Shown here: positions 9,377-18,373 of the stretch, piece by piece
How positions within the stretch are numbered: position 1 is the stretch's first letter
Layout: each line of letters begins with the position of its first letter
Origin: Olegusella massiliensis
GTDB taxonomy: Bacteria; Actinomycetota; Coriobacteriia; Coriobacteriales; Atopobiaceae
Length of the DNA stretch: 64,000 nt
Reading direction: 5' to 3'
NCBI RefSeq assembly: GCF_900078545.1
Contig: NZ_FLLS01000002.1
Location: 186,001-250,000 of the forward strand
Program-made: the position numbers and the translations under genes
The notes under the pieces: generated by a model
What the model was told of the DNA's origin: nothing
Databases searched by the model: none
What the model saw: only the letters and a program-made list of their open reading frames with translations

Positions 9377-10051
9377 TTAAATCTTGAAGAGATAGCCAAC
9401 GCCACGTACGGTCACAATATGAGCCGCAATCTGAGGACCTACCTTGGAGCGAACGCGCCGGATATGAACATCAACCGTACGAGTACCGCCACAATACTCA
9501 AAGCCCCACACGCGATGAAGCAGAGCTTCGCGCGAATAAGCGCGTGACGGATGCGTAGCCAAGAAGGACAGCAGCGAGTACTCCATCAGTGTTAAGTCAA
9601 CGCTCTTCTCATTGATATAGACCTGATAGGTGGCCAGATTAATCGTCATATTGTCAACAGTAATGATGTCATCCGGAGCATTTTCCTCGCCAGGCCATAG
9701 CAGTAGAGAACAACGCACCTCAAACTCAGCATCACTGGCAGTAGAGCAGATAAAATCATTGTGACCCTGAACAGGCAAATGGAATTTGCTGAGCTTATGC
9801 TCATCCATAATAAAGAGACGAGGGATGAGCCCGTTGTCGGCCACGTAGCTATCAACGCTGGTAAGCGTTTCATTTTCCATATCTTCAGGATCAACAATTA
9901 CTAAAGAAAACTCATGCCCCGAAGAAATTGCCTGCGAAAACGTAGCAGGCGTGGCTAGTGCAACCGAAACGTCGAGCTTATGCGTAAGCTCGCTCATTCT
10001 TGCATGGTAGCGATCAGATTTCGCAATGAGCAAGATATTCTTATGATGCAT
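9377..10051 (-). CDS. Orphan winged-helix response regulator, GlnR-like
   Basis: This 224-residue OmpR-type regulator has a receiver-like domain (about 1-115) and a clear winged-helix DNA-binding domain (about 125-224, with SREALLHRVWG and DVHIRRVRSKVG). The receiver is degenerate. Asp54 (VIVDPED) is kept, but the acidic pair at the start of the fold is replaced by Ala-Lys, and the conserved Thr/Ser and Lys positions are not recognisable. No histidine kinase gene is near. The next gene upstream on the same strand is glnA. Actinobacterial GlnR, the nitrogen regulator, is also an orphan OmpR-like protein with an atypical receiver, so a nitrogen-control role is likely but inferred from context. 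Confidence 0.8.
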   Translation of the reverse strand: MHHKNILLIAKSDRYHARMSELTHKLDVSVALATPATFSQAISSGHEFSLVIVDPEDMENETLTSVDSYVADNGLIPRLFIMDEHKLSKFHLPVQGHNDFICSTASDAEFEVRCSLLLWPGEENAPDDIITVDNMTINLATYQVYINEKSVDLTLMEYSLLSFLATHPSRAYSREALLHRVWGFEYCGGTRTVDVHIRRVRSKVGPQIAAHIVTVRGVGYLFKI

Positions 10052-10080
10052 GTGCTTGCTCCCCGTACTCTTTTGCTAAG

Positions 10081-10099
10081 GCAGGGCCAAAGGCCCTGC
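10081..10099. other. GC-rich hairpin in the 5' region of the regulator gene
   Basis: A perfect stem GCAGGGCC/GGCCCTGC with loop AAA lies about 30 bases before the start codon of the GlnR-like gene. There is no T-run next to it on the minus strand, so it is not a standard terminator. It may be a leader hairpin. Confidence 0.5.
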
Positions 10100-10144
10100 A
10101 CATTTCAAAAAGAATAGCATATTGATATAAGATTGGACACGAAC

Positions 10145-10186
10145 ACAAAAACTCACATCGAGTCTCTAGCTGTTGTCAGAGACTCG
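10145..10186 (-). terminator. Probable terminator after glnA
   Basis: The stem CGAGTCTCT/AGAGACTCG (10159-10167 with 10178-10186) lies about 40 bases past the glnA stop. On the minus strand a TTTTT run begins about seven bases after the stem, farther than ideal. Some read-through into the regulator gene is possible. Confidence 0.6.
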
Positions 10187-10227
10187 TTTCTTGCAAACAT
10201 ATCTTAACTAGCTGGAGCCTTAAGGAT

Positions 10228-11595
10228 TTAAATACCTGCGTAATACCTATCACGCTCCCAGTCAGTAACGGCACTACAGTATTCATCCCACTCCTTATGC
10301 TTGGCTTCAAGCATATAAGAAACAATGTGGTCGCCCAGTACTTCTCGCATGAGCTCACTCTTTTCAAAGACATCTAGAGCCTCGCCTAAAGTGCGCGGCA
10401 ATGAGGCCACACCCAGACGTGCAAGCTCAGCAGGGCCCTTAGCCAAAGTCTCAGCATTGACTTCACTGGGGAGTACCAGCCCCTCTTCAATACCGCGCAT
10501 GCCCGCAGCAAGAGTAGCTGCAATAGCAAGGTAAGGATTGGCAGAAGGATCGGGGCTACGTAGCTCACAGCGAGCAGACTGGTGTTTACCTGGTTTGTGT
10601 AGAGGAACGCGCACCAGAGCGTTGCGATTTTTGAATCCCCAGGTAGCATAGGCAGGTGCATCCCCGGAAGGTACCAAACGCTTATATGAATTAATAGTTG
10701 GATTGCAAATTAAGGTGTATTCGGGTGCATATTTAAGAAGACCTGCCATGTACTGGCAACCCAGCTCCGAGAAGTGTGCATGCGGCGCATCAGAGTCACC
10801 ATCGCGCGGACCCCAAAAAACATTATTACCCTCGAGATCAAAGAGTGAGTGATACAAAAACATTCCAGAGCCCGGGTACTCACTCATCGGCCTGGGCATA
10901 AAGGACGCCAGTACCCCGTTTTCTTGAGCCATCGAACGAATGACATAACGTGCCGTAATGATGTTATCGGCAGCAGTAAGAGCCTCGGTAAAGCGTAGTT
11001 CAACAGCATTTTGCGAGGGCGCACTGGAGTGAAAATTGTACTCTACAGGTACTGACATGCGCTCAAGCATCATGGTAGTATCGCGACGCAAATCAGAACT
11101 TGAATCAAAAGAAGTCAAATCAAAGTAACCGGCGTAGTCCAAAGGACGCGCTTGATTAGGACGAGCAGAACCATCTGAAGCAAAGTAAAAATACTCAATG
11201 CGAGGACCAATGTTGGCTACATAGCCTTTTTCATCAAGATTTTCGAAAAGTGTTTTGAGGCAAGTACGGGGATCGCCCTCAAAAGGCTCGCGACGAGGCG
11301 TGGCGATGTCACAAATGATACGCGCTGAGGGACCTTCGGAGGAATTGCCTGGCAAAATCTGAAAAGTCGAGGCATCAGGGAAAGCTAGCATGTCAGATTC
11401 TTCAAGCGGTACAAAGCCATCAACGGAGGAACCATCAAAGCCAATGCCCTCTTCAAAGGCTTCTTCCAAATCTTCAGCTGAAATAGCAAAAGATTTTAAT
11501 GTGCCGAGCATATCGGTAAACCACAGTCGAATAAAGCGAATATTGCGCTTTTCTACTGTACGCAGAACGAAATCGATGTTTCTGTCATCGCTCAT
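10228..11595 (-). CDS. glnA: Glutamine synthetase, type I
   Basis: This 455-residue cytoplasmic enzyme joins ammonia to glutamate using ATP. It has the GSI signature GFDGSSVDGF near the N-terminus, NYNFHSSAPSQNAVELRF-like substrate residues in the middle, and the ATP-binding FMPRPMSEYPGSGMF segment. The region where beta-type enzymes carry the adenylylated Tyr lacks that motif, and the length fits the alpha type, so feedback or transcriptional control is likelier than adenylylation. TGAGGGAGG precedes the ATG. The downstream GlnR-like gene makes nitrogen regulation plausible. Confidence 0.95.
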   Translation of the reverse strand: MSDDRNIDFVLRTVEKRNIRFIRLWFTDMLGTLKSFAISAEDLEEAFEEGIGFDGSSVDGFVPLEESDMLAFPDASTFQILPGNSSEGPSARIICDIATPRREPFEGDPRTCLKTLFENLDEKGYVANIGPRIEYFYFASDGSARPNQARPLDYAGYFDLTSFDSSSDLRRDTTMMLERMSVPVEYNFHSSAPSQNAVELRFTEALTAADNIITARYVIRSMAQENGVLASFMPRPMSEYPGSGMFLYHSLFDLEGNNVFWGPRDGDSDAPHAHFSELGCQYMAGLLKYAPEYTLICNPTINSYKRLVPSGDAPAYATWGFKNRNALVRVPLHKPGKHQSARCELRSPDPSANPYLAIAATLAAGMRGIEEGLVLPSEVNAETLAKGPAELARLGVASLPRTLGEALDVFEKSELMREVLGDHIVSYMLEAKHKEWDEYCSAVTDWERDRYYAGI

Positions 11596-11756
11596 TCAAT
11601 GCCTCCCTCAGACATATCATGCCAGACCAACTCTCTACAGCTCTTGCACAGGACAGCCCCCGCAAAACTGCGCATACCTATAGTCGAACATGGAAGTATT
11701 CCATACATAAATTTCGTCTCTGTTACCTGTTTTGACTAAACTCTGCAGAAGGTAGG

Positions 11757-11963
11757 CTAACGACCTTGTATGTCCTTTTTAAGAGCAGAATTTGCGCGCT
11801 GGAGCATATCGGCTGCAGCAGAACAGTGACCTGAACCCGCAGCTCGTGCCTTGCAGGTACCAGAGCTGCCGCAACTCGCACACTCTCCTCCGCCTTTTCT
11901 AAAAGAACGAAACACCAAAAAGACACCCAGACCGATGAATGCTAGGACGATTAAATCAACCAT
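11757..11963 (-). CDS. Small Cys-rich membrane peptide, FeoB-associated type
   Basis: This 68-residue peptide has one N-terminal membrane helix (LIVLAFIGLGVFLVF), a basic turn (RSFRKGG), and a Cys-rich patch CASCGSSGTCKARAAGSGHC. It matches the FeoB-associated Cys-rich membrane protein family (about 50-70 residues), which usually accompanies ferrous iron transport genes. No feoA or feoB is visible nearby, so here it is an orphan. GAGGGGGT precedes the ATG. It diverges from gpmA across about 170 bases. Confidence 0.72.
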   Translation of the reverse strand: MVDLIVLAFIGLGVFLVFRSFRKGGGECASCGSSGTCKARAAGSGHCSAAADMLQRANSALKKDIQGR

Positions 11964-12133
11964 GGTACCCCCTCATCTTTGTTAGACAAGTATAACTATA
12001 CTCAATAAACTCTGCCTTACGGTAGTAATACGTTGATTGCTACGTGAGGAACACACGGGCCTTACTCTCACTTACAATAAGAACTAACAGGTCGCGGATT
12101 ACCGCGTAGGGACAAGACGGGAAAGAGGAACAG

Positions 12134-12898
12134 ATGGCAGATAACCAAAACATGCAACTTGTCATTATTCGTCACGGCGAAAGCGAGTGGAACAAGCTCA
12201 ACCTCTTTACTGGTTGGACAGATGTAGATCTTACCGATACAGGGCGCGAGGAGGCTGCTGCAGGTGGCCGTGCGCTCAAGGAGGAAGGTTTTGACTTTGA
12301 TCTCTGCTATACCTCCCTACTCAAGCGTGCTATCCATACCCTCAACCACGTTCTTGATGAGATAGATCGCAATTGGCTACCTGTATATAAGACATGGCGT
12401 CTTAATGAGCGCCACTATGGCGCACTTCAGGGCCTAAACAAGGCCGATGCTGCTGCAGAGCACGGCGATGATCAGGTCAAAATTTGGCGTCGCTCCTTTG
12501 ATGTACGTCCACCTGCGCTAGAGCCTGGCGATAAGCGCGATCCTCACGTCCAAGATCAGTTCCGCGATGTACCTCAGGAGGAGTTGCCTTACACCGAGTG
12601 CCTCAAGGACACCATCGCTCGTGCATGGCCGTACTTTGAGTCCGAGATTAAACCTCAGATGTTGGCTGGCAAGCGCGTGCTCATCGTTGCTCATGGCAAC
12701 AGCCTACGTGCTCTTGTGATGCAATTTGAGCACCTTACTCCTGAGCAGATTCTTGAGGTCAACATCCCTACTGGTGTTCCTTGTGCGTACACCTTTGACA
12801 AGGACTGGAACGTTATCGACAAGCGTTACATCGGCGATCCTGCCACCATTGAGGCAAAGATTAACGCTGTCGCCAACCAAGGCAAGGCAAAAAAGTAG
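12134..12898 (+). CDS. gpmA: 2,3-bisphosphoglycerate-dependent phosphoglycerate mutase
   Basis: This 254-residue glycolytic enzyme interconverts 3- and 2-phosphoglycerate. The phosphohistidine motif RHGESEWN is at about residues 13-20, followed by LFTGWTDVDLT and LNERHYGALQGLNK, and the second catalytic His is in VAHGNSLRAL. Length is normal. AAAGAGGAACAG precedes the ATG. It is a single-gene unit ending in its own terminator. Confidence 0.97.
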   Translation: MADNQNMQLVIIRHGESEWNKLNLFTGWTDVDLTDTGREEAAAGGRALKEEGFDFDLCYTSLLKRAIHTLNHVLDEIDRNWLPVYKTWRLNERHYGALQGLNKADAAAEHGDDQVKIWRRSFDVRPPALEPGDKRDPHVQDQFRDVPQEELPYTECLKDTIARAWPYFESEIKPQMLAGKRVLIVAHGNSLRALVMQFEHLTPEQILEVNIPTGVPCAYTFDKDWNVIDKRYIGDPATIEAKINAVANQGKAKK

Positions 12899-12939
12899 TT
12901 TTGCTTAATATGACAGCTATGCTGTTAGTCTAAACCAGA

Positions 12940-12972
12940 GTCGCTTGCGGTTTAACTGCGCAGGCGGCTTTT
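12940..12972 (+). terminator. Terminator after gpmA
   Basis: A ten-pair stem with two G-U pairs (GTCGCTTGCG at 12940-12949, CGCAGGCGGC at 12959-12968) has a 9-base loop and is followed by TTTTCTTG on the plus strand. Confidence 0.75.
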
Positions 12973-12990
12973 CTTGTTCTCATATTTCGA

Positions 12991-13623
12991 CTATGAACGC
13001 AGCTTATCAAATAAACTTGCATAACCACTGTGATAAAAGTAGACAAGTTCTTGTATATATGTAGCAGCGATTCCTTCATCTGGTTCATTATAAAAAATTT
13101 CAAAGACACAGGAAAAATAAGAGCGCGCGAGGGCATGCGCCAGTATGCCCGAGATGGGAGACATGCTCTCATTGCTTCGAGCATTACAGATTTCAATATA
13201 TTCAGCCGTACTTTTTACCTCAATCTCCACAAAGCGATCAACGTAGTTTTCCCACGGTGTGCCACCTGCTTTTTCTAACACAAGCAAAAAAGAATCGCGA
13301 TTGGCATAAAGTGCTTCAGTTATACGCTTACTCACCGCAAGCGTGTAGTCAAGCATGGCTTCCATGCCTTGCTTATCGGGACTTAAGGCATAGAAGTCCT
13401 CTTGGGCTTTTTCAAAAAGGGCAAGAAGGCCCGCAGCGGCGGGCTCAACAAGCGCATCAAAAAGCGCTTGTTTTGAAGTGAAATAACCATAGATAGCACC
13501 CGTGGTCATATGTGTTTGTTGCGCTATCGTACGCAGAGATGCCTTCTCAAAACCGTGCTTCCAAAACTCATTACGAGCCGCAGCAAGAATTTTTTCTCGT
13601 GAAGAACTCTGTACTGCTGTCAT
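12991..13623 (-). CDS. TetR family regulator of the adjacent ABC exporter
   Basis: This 210-residue TetR repressor has an N-terminal HTH (SREKILAAARNEFWKHGF, then TTGAIYGYFTSKQALF) and a helical ligand domain that I cannot match to a ligand. The ATG at 13623 is chosen because GAGAGGGA lies eight bases upstream and the upstream extension is not family-like. It is the last gene of a three-gene operon with two ABC exporter subunits (62-base gap). It probably represses that operon through inverted repeats before the first gene. Confidence 0.88.
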   Translation of the reverse strand: MTAVQSSSREKILAAARNEFWKHGFEKASLRTIAQQTHMTTGAIYGYFTSKQALFDALVEPAAAGLLALFEKAQEDFYALSPDKQGMEAMLDYTLAVSKRITEALYANRDSFLLVLEKAGGTPWENYVDRFVEIEVKSTAEYIEICNARSNESMSPISGILAHALARSYFSCVFEIFYNEPDEGIAATYIQELVYFYHSGYASLFDKLRS

Positions 13624-13685
13624 ACCAATGTCCCTCTCGCCCGCCTGCCTTGCAGTGTCATTATAGGCAAGCGGGCATACAGGCT

Positions 13686-15425
13686 TTATAGAGAAGCTAT
13701 CTTCCAACCAGCTGCTTGCTTACGCATATTTACAAATGTGGCATAAAGACCATCTTGCTGCATAAGCATATCGTGTGTACCACGCTGGACAATACGTCCT
13801 TTGTCACACACGAGTATCTGATCGGCATTGCGTACCGTTTTGAGGCGATGCGCAATCAAGATAACCGTCTTACAAGAGATAAGCTCAGCAATTGCATGCT
13901 GCAACTCCAACTCATTTTCTGGATCAACATTTGCCGTTGCTTCATCAAGCACCACAATTGGTGCATCTTTTAAAATCGCTCGTGCAATTGACAATCTCTG
14001 GCGTTCTCCCCCCGAAAGCACTGAGCCATTTTCACCGAGACGTGTCTCATAACCATCAGGCAAAGCAGTAATAAAGTCATGACAACACGCTCTTTGTGCT
14101 GCTTGTACTACCTGATCATGAGTAGCATTGGGGGAACCGAACTTAATATTATTTTCAATCGTATCGTCAAAGAGAAATACGCCTTGGAACACGGTAGAGA
14201 AATTTGAAAGTAACGCATCAACTTTATAGTCGCGCACATCGTAGCTACCTAGACTGATACTGCCCTCATTTACATCCCAAAAGCGTTCAATTAAACGTGC
14301 CAAGGTAGTTTTGCCCGAACCAGAAGGACCAACGATTGCACAGGATGTACCTGATGGAATGCTAAAACTAACATCTTCTAGAATCCGTTCTTTTCCATAA
14401 CCAAAACAGACATGACTCAGCGTAATATCGAGATTATCTGGTACTTCTTTTCCAAGCCCTTCACTCATTTCTTCCGTAGCGAGCAGCGAGTCAACACGTT
14501 GCATTGCAACTTCTATATGGCGCAAAATAGTAGAAAAAGCTCCTGACATTTCAAGACGGCTAAATACCATAAATGAAGCAACTATCATCGTAAGACTAAT
14601 ACCTGCATCCATTGAACCCGTTAGATAGAGCCAGCATGAAAGAAGACACAGAGCAACGCTTGTAGCTTTTGAGACTACGGCCTGCATAAGGGCAAAGCGC
14701 ATGGCAGCAAATTCAAAGCTAATATTTTCTTTTTCACAGGCAACAATGGCACAAGTCAATTTATTCTGTGCACTATCAAGAAGGGAGAAAGCGCGTACAA
14801 CTGAAATACCACGGACATACTCAAGTACAGCTTCTACGATGGACTGCTGAGCGGCAGTTCGCCTGTCAGATGCCACGCGGACAAACCGCTGTAGAAGCTC
14901 CATACTACCCGCAAACAAGGCAGTAGTGGTAAGGGTCAAAAGACCCAATCTCCAATCGAGCACAAACATCATGACGCAAATCATCAGTGAAAAAGCTAGA
15001 CCACCAAGGACTGCCTGGTAAACCAAACCGCCAAGATTTTGCATGTCATCAAGGGTATTTGTCATAATGCTTGTAACTTCTCCTAAGCTTTTTTCATTGA
15101 AGTAACCCATCGGCAGATGACGCAATTTATCGCCTATATCCATACGTTTTTTTCCCGCGTTACCATAATTAGCCCAGCAAAAATTCATGCTGGCAAGATG
15201 CGTCGTAACAAAGGATCCAATAATATTCACGAGCATTACGACAAGAGAAATGAGAGCCGTTGCTGCTGATACTTCATTACGAACAAGACTAGAGAGTACA
15301 ACCCAAAGTGCCGTAATTTGTAGGGACTCAAAAAGCGCATGTAGAAGAGTAAAGACGAGGCCGCGCTTTAATTTGAGTTGGTAGGCATTGCCAAATATAA
15401 AATACTTTCTTAAAACAGAAAACAT
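13686..15425 (-). CDS. ABC exporter half-transporter (permease-ATPase), second subunit
   Basis: This 579-residue half-transporter has six membrane helices in the first about 310 residues and a C-terminal ATPase with Walker A GPSGSGKTTLARL, signature LSGGERQRLSIARA and Walker B IVVLDEATA. The ATG at 15425 has an excellent AAAGGAGGG site. The gene begins about 15 bases after the stop of its partner, so the two form a heterodimer. Family members export drugs, lipids or peptides, or take part in siderophore or heme handling (YbtPQ/IrtAB type). The substrate cannot be decided here. Confidence 0.9.
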   Translation of the reverse strand: MFSVLRKYFIFGNAYQLKLKRGLVFTLLHALFESLQITALWVVLSSLVRNEVSAATALISLVVMLVNIIGSFVTTHLASMNFCWANYGNAGKKRMDIGDKLRHLPMGYFNEKSLGEVTSIMTNTLDDMQNLGGLVYQAVLGGLAFSLMICVMMFVLDWRLGLLTLTTTALFAGSMELLQRFVRVASDRRTAAQQSIVEAVLEYVRGISVVRAFSLLDSAQNKLTCAIVACEKENISFEFAAMRFALMQAVVSKATSVALCLLSCWLYLTGSMDAGISLTMIVASFMVFSRLEMSGAFSTILRHIEVAMQRVDSLLATEEMSEGLGKEVPDNLDITLSHVCFGYGKERILEDVSFSIPSGTSCAIVGPSGSGKTTLARLIERFWDVNEGSISLGSYDVRDYKVDALLSNFSTVFQGVFLFDDTIENNIKFGSPNATHDQVVQAAQRACCHDFITALPDGYETRLGENGSVLSGGERQRLSIARAILKDAPIVVLDEATANVDPENELELQHAIAELISCKTVILIAHRLKTVRNADQILVCDKGRIVQRGTHDMLMQQDGLYATFVNMRKQAAGWKIASL

Positions 15426-15439
15426 AGTTTTGCCCTCCT

Positions 15440-17194
15440 TTAGGCCTCGTCGCGTGCGCCGATGTGCGCTGTATACATATCTGCATAAAGCGGGCAATTT
15501 TCCATAAGCTCACGATGCGTGCCCTGGGCTTCAACGCAGCCCTTTGACATCACCACAATCAAATCAGCATCACGGATTGTAGAAAGTCGATGTGCAATTA
15601 CAATCAGCGTTTTGCCAGTTACCAATTTGCCAACTGCTGACTCAACTTCAACCTCGCTTTCGGGGTCGGAATAGGCGGTAGCTTCGTCAAGCAGCACGAT
15701 GGGTGCGTCTTTCAGCATGGCGCGTGCAATGGTAATGCGCTGACGTTCGCCACCTGAAAGATGGCCGCCCGCACTACCCACGACTGTCTGATAGCCTTGC
15801 GGCAATGCAGCAATAAAATCATGACAACCCGAAGCTTTTGCACAAGCTATTACCTCTGCATCACTTGCTTGTGGCCTACCCATACGAATATTGTTCATGA
15901 TGCTTTCATTAAACAAATAACTATTTTGGTCGACATAGGCAATTTGCTGTGTCAGTTGCTCTGCAGTCATCTCTTGCAGCGCATGTCCACCAATGCATAC
16001 CTTGCCACTATGAGCATCCCAAAAACCTGCAATAAGCCGAGCAAGGGTCGACTTTCCCGAACCAGAAGGACCAACCAAAGCGGTCATCTGTCCTGCTTTT
16101 ATTTCCAAATTTACGCCATGAATAACCTCTTGGTCACTATAAGAAAAGTGCACATCTGAAAGGCTGATGTCATAATTTTCAAGCACGATCGGCTTTGTGG
16201 CACGACGCTGATTGGGCAAGTCAAGCACCTTGGCAATCTCATCTACCGTCGTGCCAATCTGCGCCAAAGAATCTGCAAAAGTCGCCGCTGCATAAAGTGG
16301 TGGAAAGATACCCACTGAAAGAACAGCACACATGACAAAGGTAGCTGGGTCAAGCGTTTTCTGCGCAACAAATAGGCAACCTAAAGGCAATACGGTAACA
16401 AGCGTTGCGGGCGCGAGTGAATATGCACCGTTCGCCCATACTTGGCAATGTGCCATCCAATCAATATAGGCATGTGCCGATGCGTGAACGGCACGGGAGA
16501 ATTTCTCATATGAGCTGGCAGATTGCCCAAACGCCTTGATAACCTCAATACCAGCGACATACTCAACCGAGGCATCATTCATGGCTTTACCCGTTGTTAC
16601 GGTATTGCCGTACCATAGTGCATAATCACGGGTCATTCCCACCATGCAGAGCATCCCCAAAAGAAATGGGATAAGTGCTGCTAACGCTAACCTCCAGTCA
16701 AGGGTAATTAGATATATCAAAACGAGCGCGGGAATCAACAAATTTGATGTTAGTTCAGGGACCGCATGAGCGAGCATAGTCTCAATACTATCGACTTTCT
16801 CAACCATCAATGATTTAAGTGTTCCTGAAGGAATATCAAGAACGTAACCCATGGGAACATGAACAAGTTTTTTGGCTAAAAGCTGGCGTATATTCGAAAT
16901 AGTAGCAAACGTAGCCATATGTGAAATCGCCGTTGAGGCAAAGTGGAACACCAGATAAGCAAGGTAGCCTATCGCTGCAACTACTCCCCAATACAAAAAG
17001 AAGCCCCAATTTCGTTGTCCTGTGAGGATTCCTGCGATCATATGTCCGGCAGCAAAATAGGCAGCCATACTTCCTGCAACACCAATAATCGCAAGAATAA
17101 CGCTGAGTGCATAGCTTCCCTTTTTTTCAGACCATCCCAAAAGTCTCATGAGAGGTGATGATTTTTGGGATGACTTTGACGATGAAGGTTCCAT
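15440..17194 (-). CDS. ABC exporter half-transporter (permease-ATPase), first subunit
   Basis: This 584-residue protein has a membrane domain and a complete ATPase (Walker A GPSGSGKSTLARL, signature LSGGERQRITIARA, Walker B IVLLDEAT). The first about 20 residues are Ser/Lys-rich and cytoplasmic. Both partners have intact catalytic motifs, so both ATP sites should work. It is the first gene of the operon ABC-ABC-tetR. Inverted repeats at 17210-17244 cover the promoter region. Confidence 0.9.
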   Translation of the reverse strand: MEPSSSKSSQKSSPLMRLLGWSEKKGSYALSVILAIIGVAGSMAAYFAAGHMIAGILTGQRNWGFFLYWGVVAAIGYLAYLVFHFASTAISHMATFATISNIRQLLAKKLVHVPMGYVLDIPSGTLKSLMVEKVDSIETMLAHAVPELTSNLLIPALVLIYLITLDWRLALAALIPFLLGMLCMVGMTRDYALWYGNTVTTGKAMNDASVEYVAGIEVIKAFGQSASSYEKFSRAVHASAHAYIDWMAHCQVWANGAYSLAPATLVTVLPLGCLFVAQKTLDPATFVMCAVLSVGIFPPLYAAATFADSLAQIGTTVDEIAKVLDLPNQRRATKPIVLENYDISLSDVHFSYSDQEVIHGVNLEIKAGQMTALVGPSGSGKSTLARLIAGFWDAHSGKVCIGGHALQEMTAEQLTQQIAYVDQNSYLFNESIMNNIRMGRPQASDAEVIACAKASGCHDFIAALPQGYQTVVGSAGGHLSGGERQRITIARAMLKDAPIVLLDEATAYSDPESEVEVESAVGKLVTGKTLIVIAHRLSTIRDADLIVVMSKGCVEAQGTHRELMENCPLYADMYTAHIGARDEA

Positions 17195-17209
17195 CTCTTT
17201 CCTTCCTAT

Positions 17210-17244
17210 TAGTTATCCTTAGCTAACTATATAACAGTGTTATA
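17210..17244. promoter_or_regulatory. Inverted repeats upstream of the ABC exporter operon, likely TetR operator
   Basis: TATAACA-G-TGTTATA (17230-17244) is a perfect palindrome around one base. Next to it TAGTTA (17210-17215) pairs with TAACTA (17224-17229). They lie 15-50 bases before the first ABC gene. The position and symmetry fit a TetR-type operator; the pairing with this TetR is inferred. Confidence 0.6.
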
Positions 17245-17290
17245 ACAGTTTTTATGACAGATTCCCACCCAAAAGAAAAAACTTTTAATT

Positions 17291-17318
17291 AAAAAAGGTG
17301 CCAAGTATTATTGGCACC
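17291..17318 (-). terminator. Strong terminator after map
   Basis: A perfect 8-bp stem GGTGCCAA/TTGGCACC with loop GTATTA is followed by TTTTTT on the minus strand. Five T also follow on the plus strand, so it may act both ways. It lies about 45 bases past the map stop and insulates the ABC operon. Confidence 0.88.
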
Positions 17319-17362
17319 CATTTTTGAATATATTGAGCAAGCAACAAAGCTATAAAGCAAGG

Positions 17363-18247
17363 CTACCAAGACAAAAGCTCATATCCATCTTCGGTAACAA
17401 CCAACTGGACTTCCCGCTGAGCAGAATCACTACCGTCCTTGGTACGGACTACCCAACCGTCACTTTGATCAATCCAGATGTCGTGAGCGCCTGCATTAAC
17501 CATAGGCTCAATGGTAAAACACATACCAGGAACAAGCACATAATCGGTACCTGGCTCACCTACAAAGCTCACAAAAGGATCTTCGTGGAACTCTTTTCCA
17601 ATGCCGTGCCCACCATACTCGCGAACCACCGAATATCCTGCTTCTTCAACGCAGCATTGAACAGCATAAGAAACATCACCGAGATGACCCCAAGGCTTAA
17701 CTGCCTCAAGTCCCGCCTTAACCGACTCGAGCGTAACCTCTACCAAACGGCGACGCTCATCGGAAACCTCACCAATACAAAACATTCGACTCGAGTCCGA
17801 GAAATAACCATTCAAGATAGTCGAACAGTCAACGTTAACAATATCGCCTTCCTGCAGCACTACCTTAGGAGAAGGAATCCCGTGGCAGACAACATCGTTA
17901 ATTGAGGTACAAACACTTTTTGGATAGCCCTCGTAGTTAAGGTCAGCAGGGACGCCGCCATGTGCGGTGGTATATTCATAAATCCACGTATCAATCTCCT
18001 CGGTGGTAACTCCTGGAGCAATGCGCTTCCCCACCATATCTAGCACGCCACGATTAATTACAGCAGATTTACGAATGCCCTCAATATCAGCCTCGGACTT
18101 CATGAGACTGCGAGGGAGCAGCTCTTCACCTGCAAGCGCGAGTTTTTCCATACGCTCATCTTTGCGCATATGGCATTTCTTGTACTTCTTGCCCGAACCA
18201 CACCAACATTCGTCGTTGCGACCTGGTACGTATTCATTGTCATACAT
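17363..18247 (-). CDS. map: Methionine aminopeptidase, type I, with N-terminal SEC-C zinc motif
   Basis: This 294-residue enzyme removes the initiator methionine from new proteins. Residues about 5-30 form a SEC-C zinc motif (GRNDECWCGSGKKYKKC, then H), which in related proteins contacts the ribosome. The catalytic pita-bread domain follows with HGIP, the metal ligands in NVDCS, FSDSSRM and GHGIGKEFHEDP, and FTIEPM. GAAAGGAAG precedes the ATG. It diverges from the sdpR/sdpI pair. Confidence 0.95.
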   Translation of the reverse strand: MYDNEYVPGRNDECWCGSGKKYKKCHMRKDERMEKLALAGEELLPRSLMKSEADIEGIRKSAVINRGVLDMVGKRIAPGVTTEEIDTWIYEYTTAHGGVPADLNYEGYPKSVCTSINDVVCHGIPSPKVVLQEGDIVNVDCSTILNGYFSDSSRMFCIGEVSDERRRLVEVTLESVKAGLEAVKPWGHLGDVSYAVQCCVEEAGYSVVREYGGHGIGKEFHEDPFVSFVGEPGTDYVLVPGMCFTIEPMVNAGAHDIWIDQSDGWVVRTKDGSDSAQREVQLVVTEDGYELLSW

Positions 18248-18336
18248 GGCTTACTTCCTTTCATCGCGTTTCATTATAGGTTTCAACCAACAAAAATCAG
18301 TCTTGACGCAAGAAGAGCACTGTCATACCATCTCAT

Positions 18337-18362
18337 ACTAATTTGATATTCATCGAATTAGT
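18337..18362. promoter_or_regulatory. Operator-like inverted repeat before the ArsR-type gene
   Basis: ACTAATT (18337-18343) pairs exactly with AATTAGT (18356-18362), and three of the next four inner positions also pair. It lies 12 bases before the start codon, where an autorepressor would act. Confidence 0.6.
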
Positions 18363-18373
18363 GAGGAAAGGAC

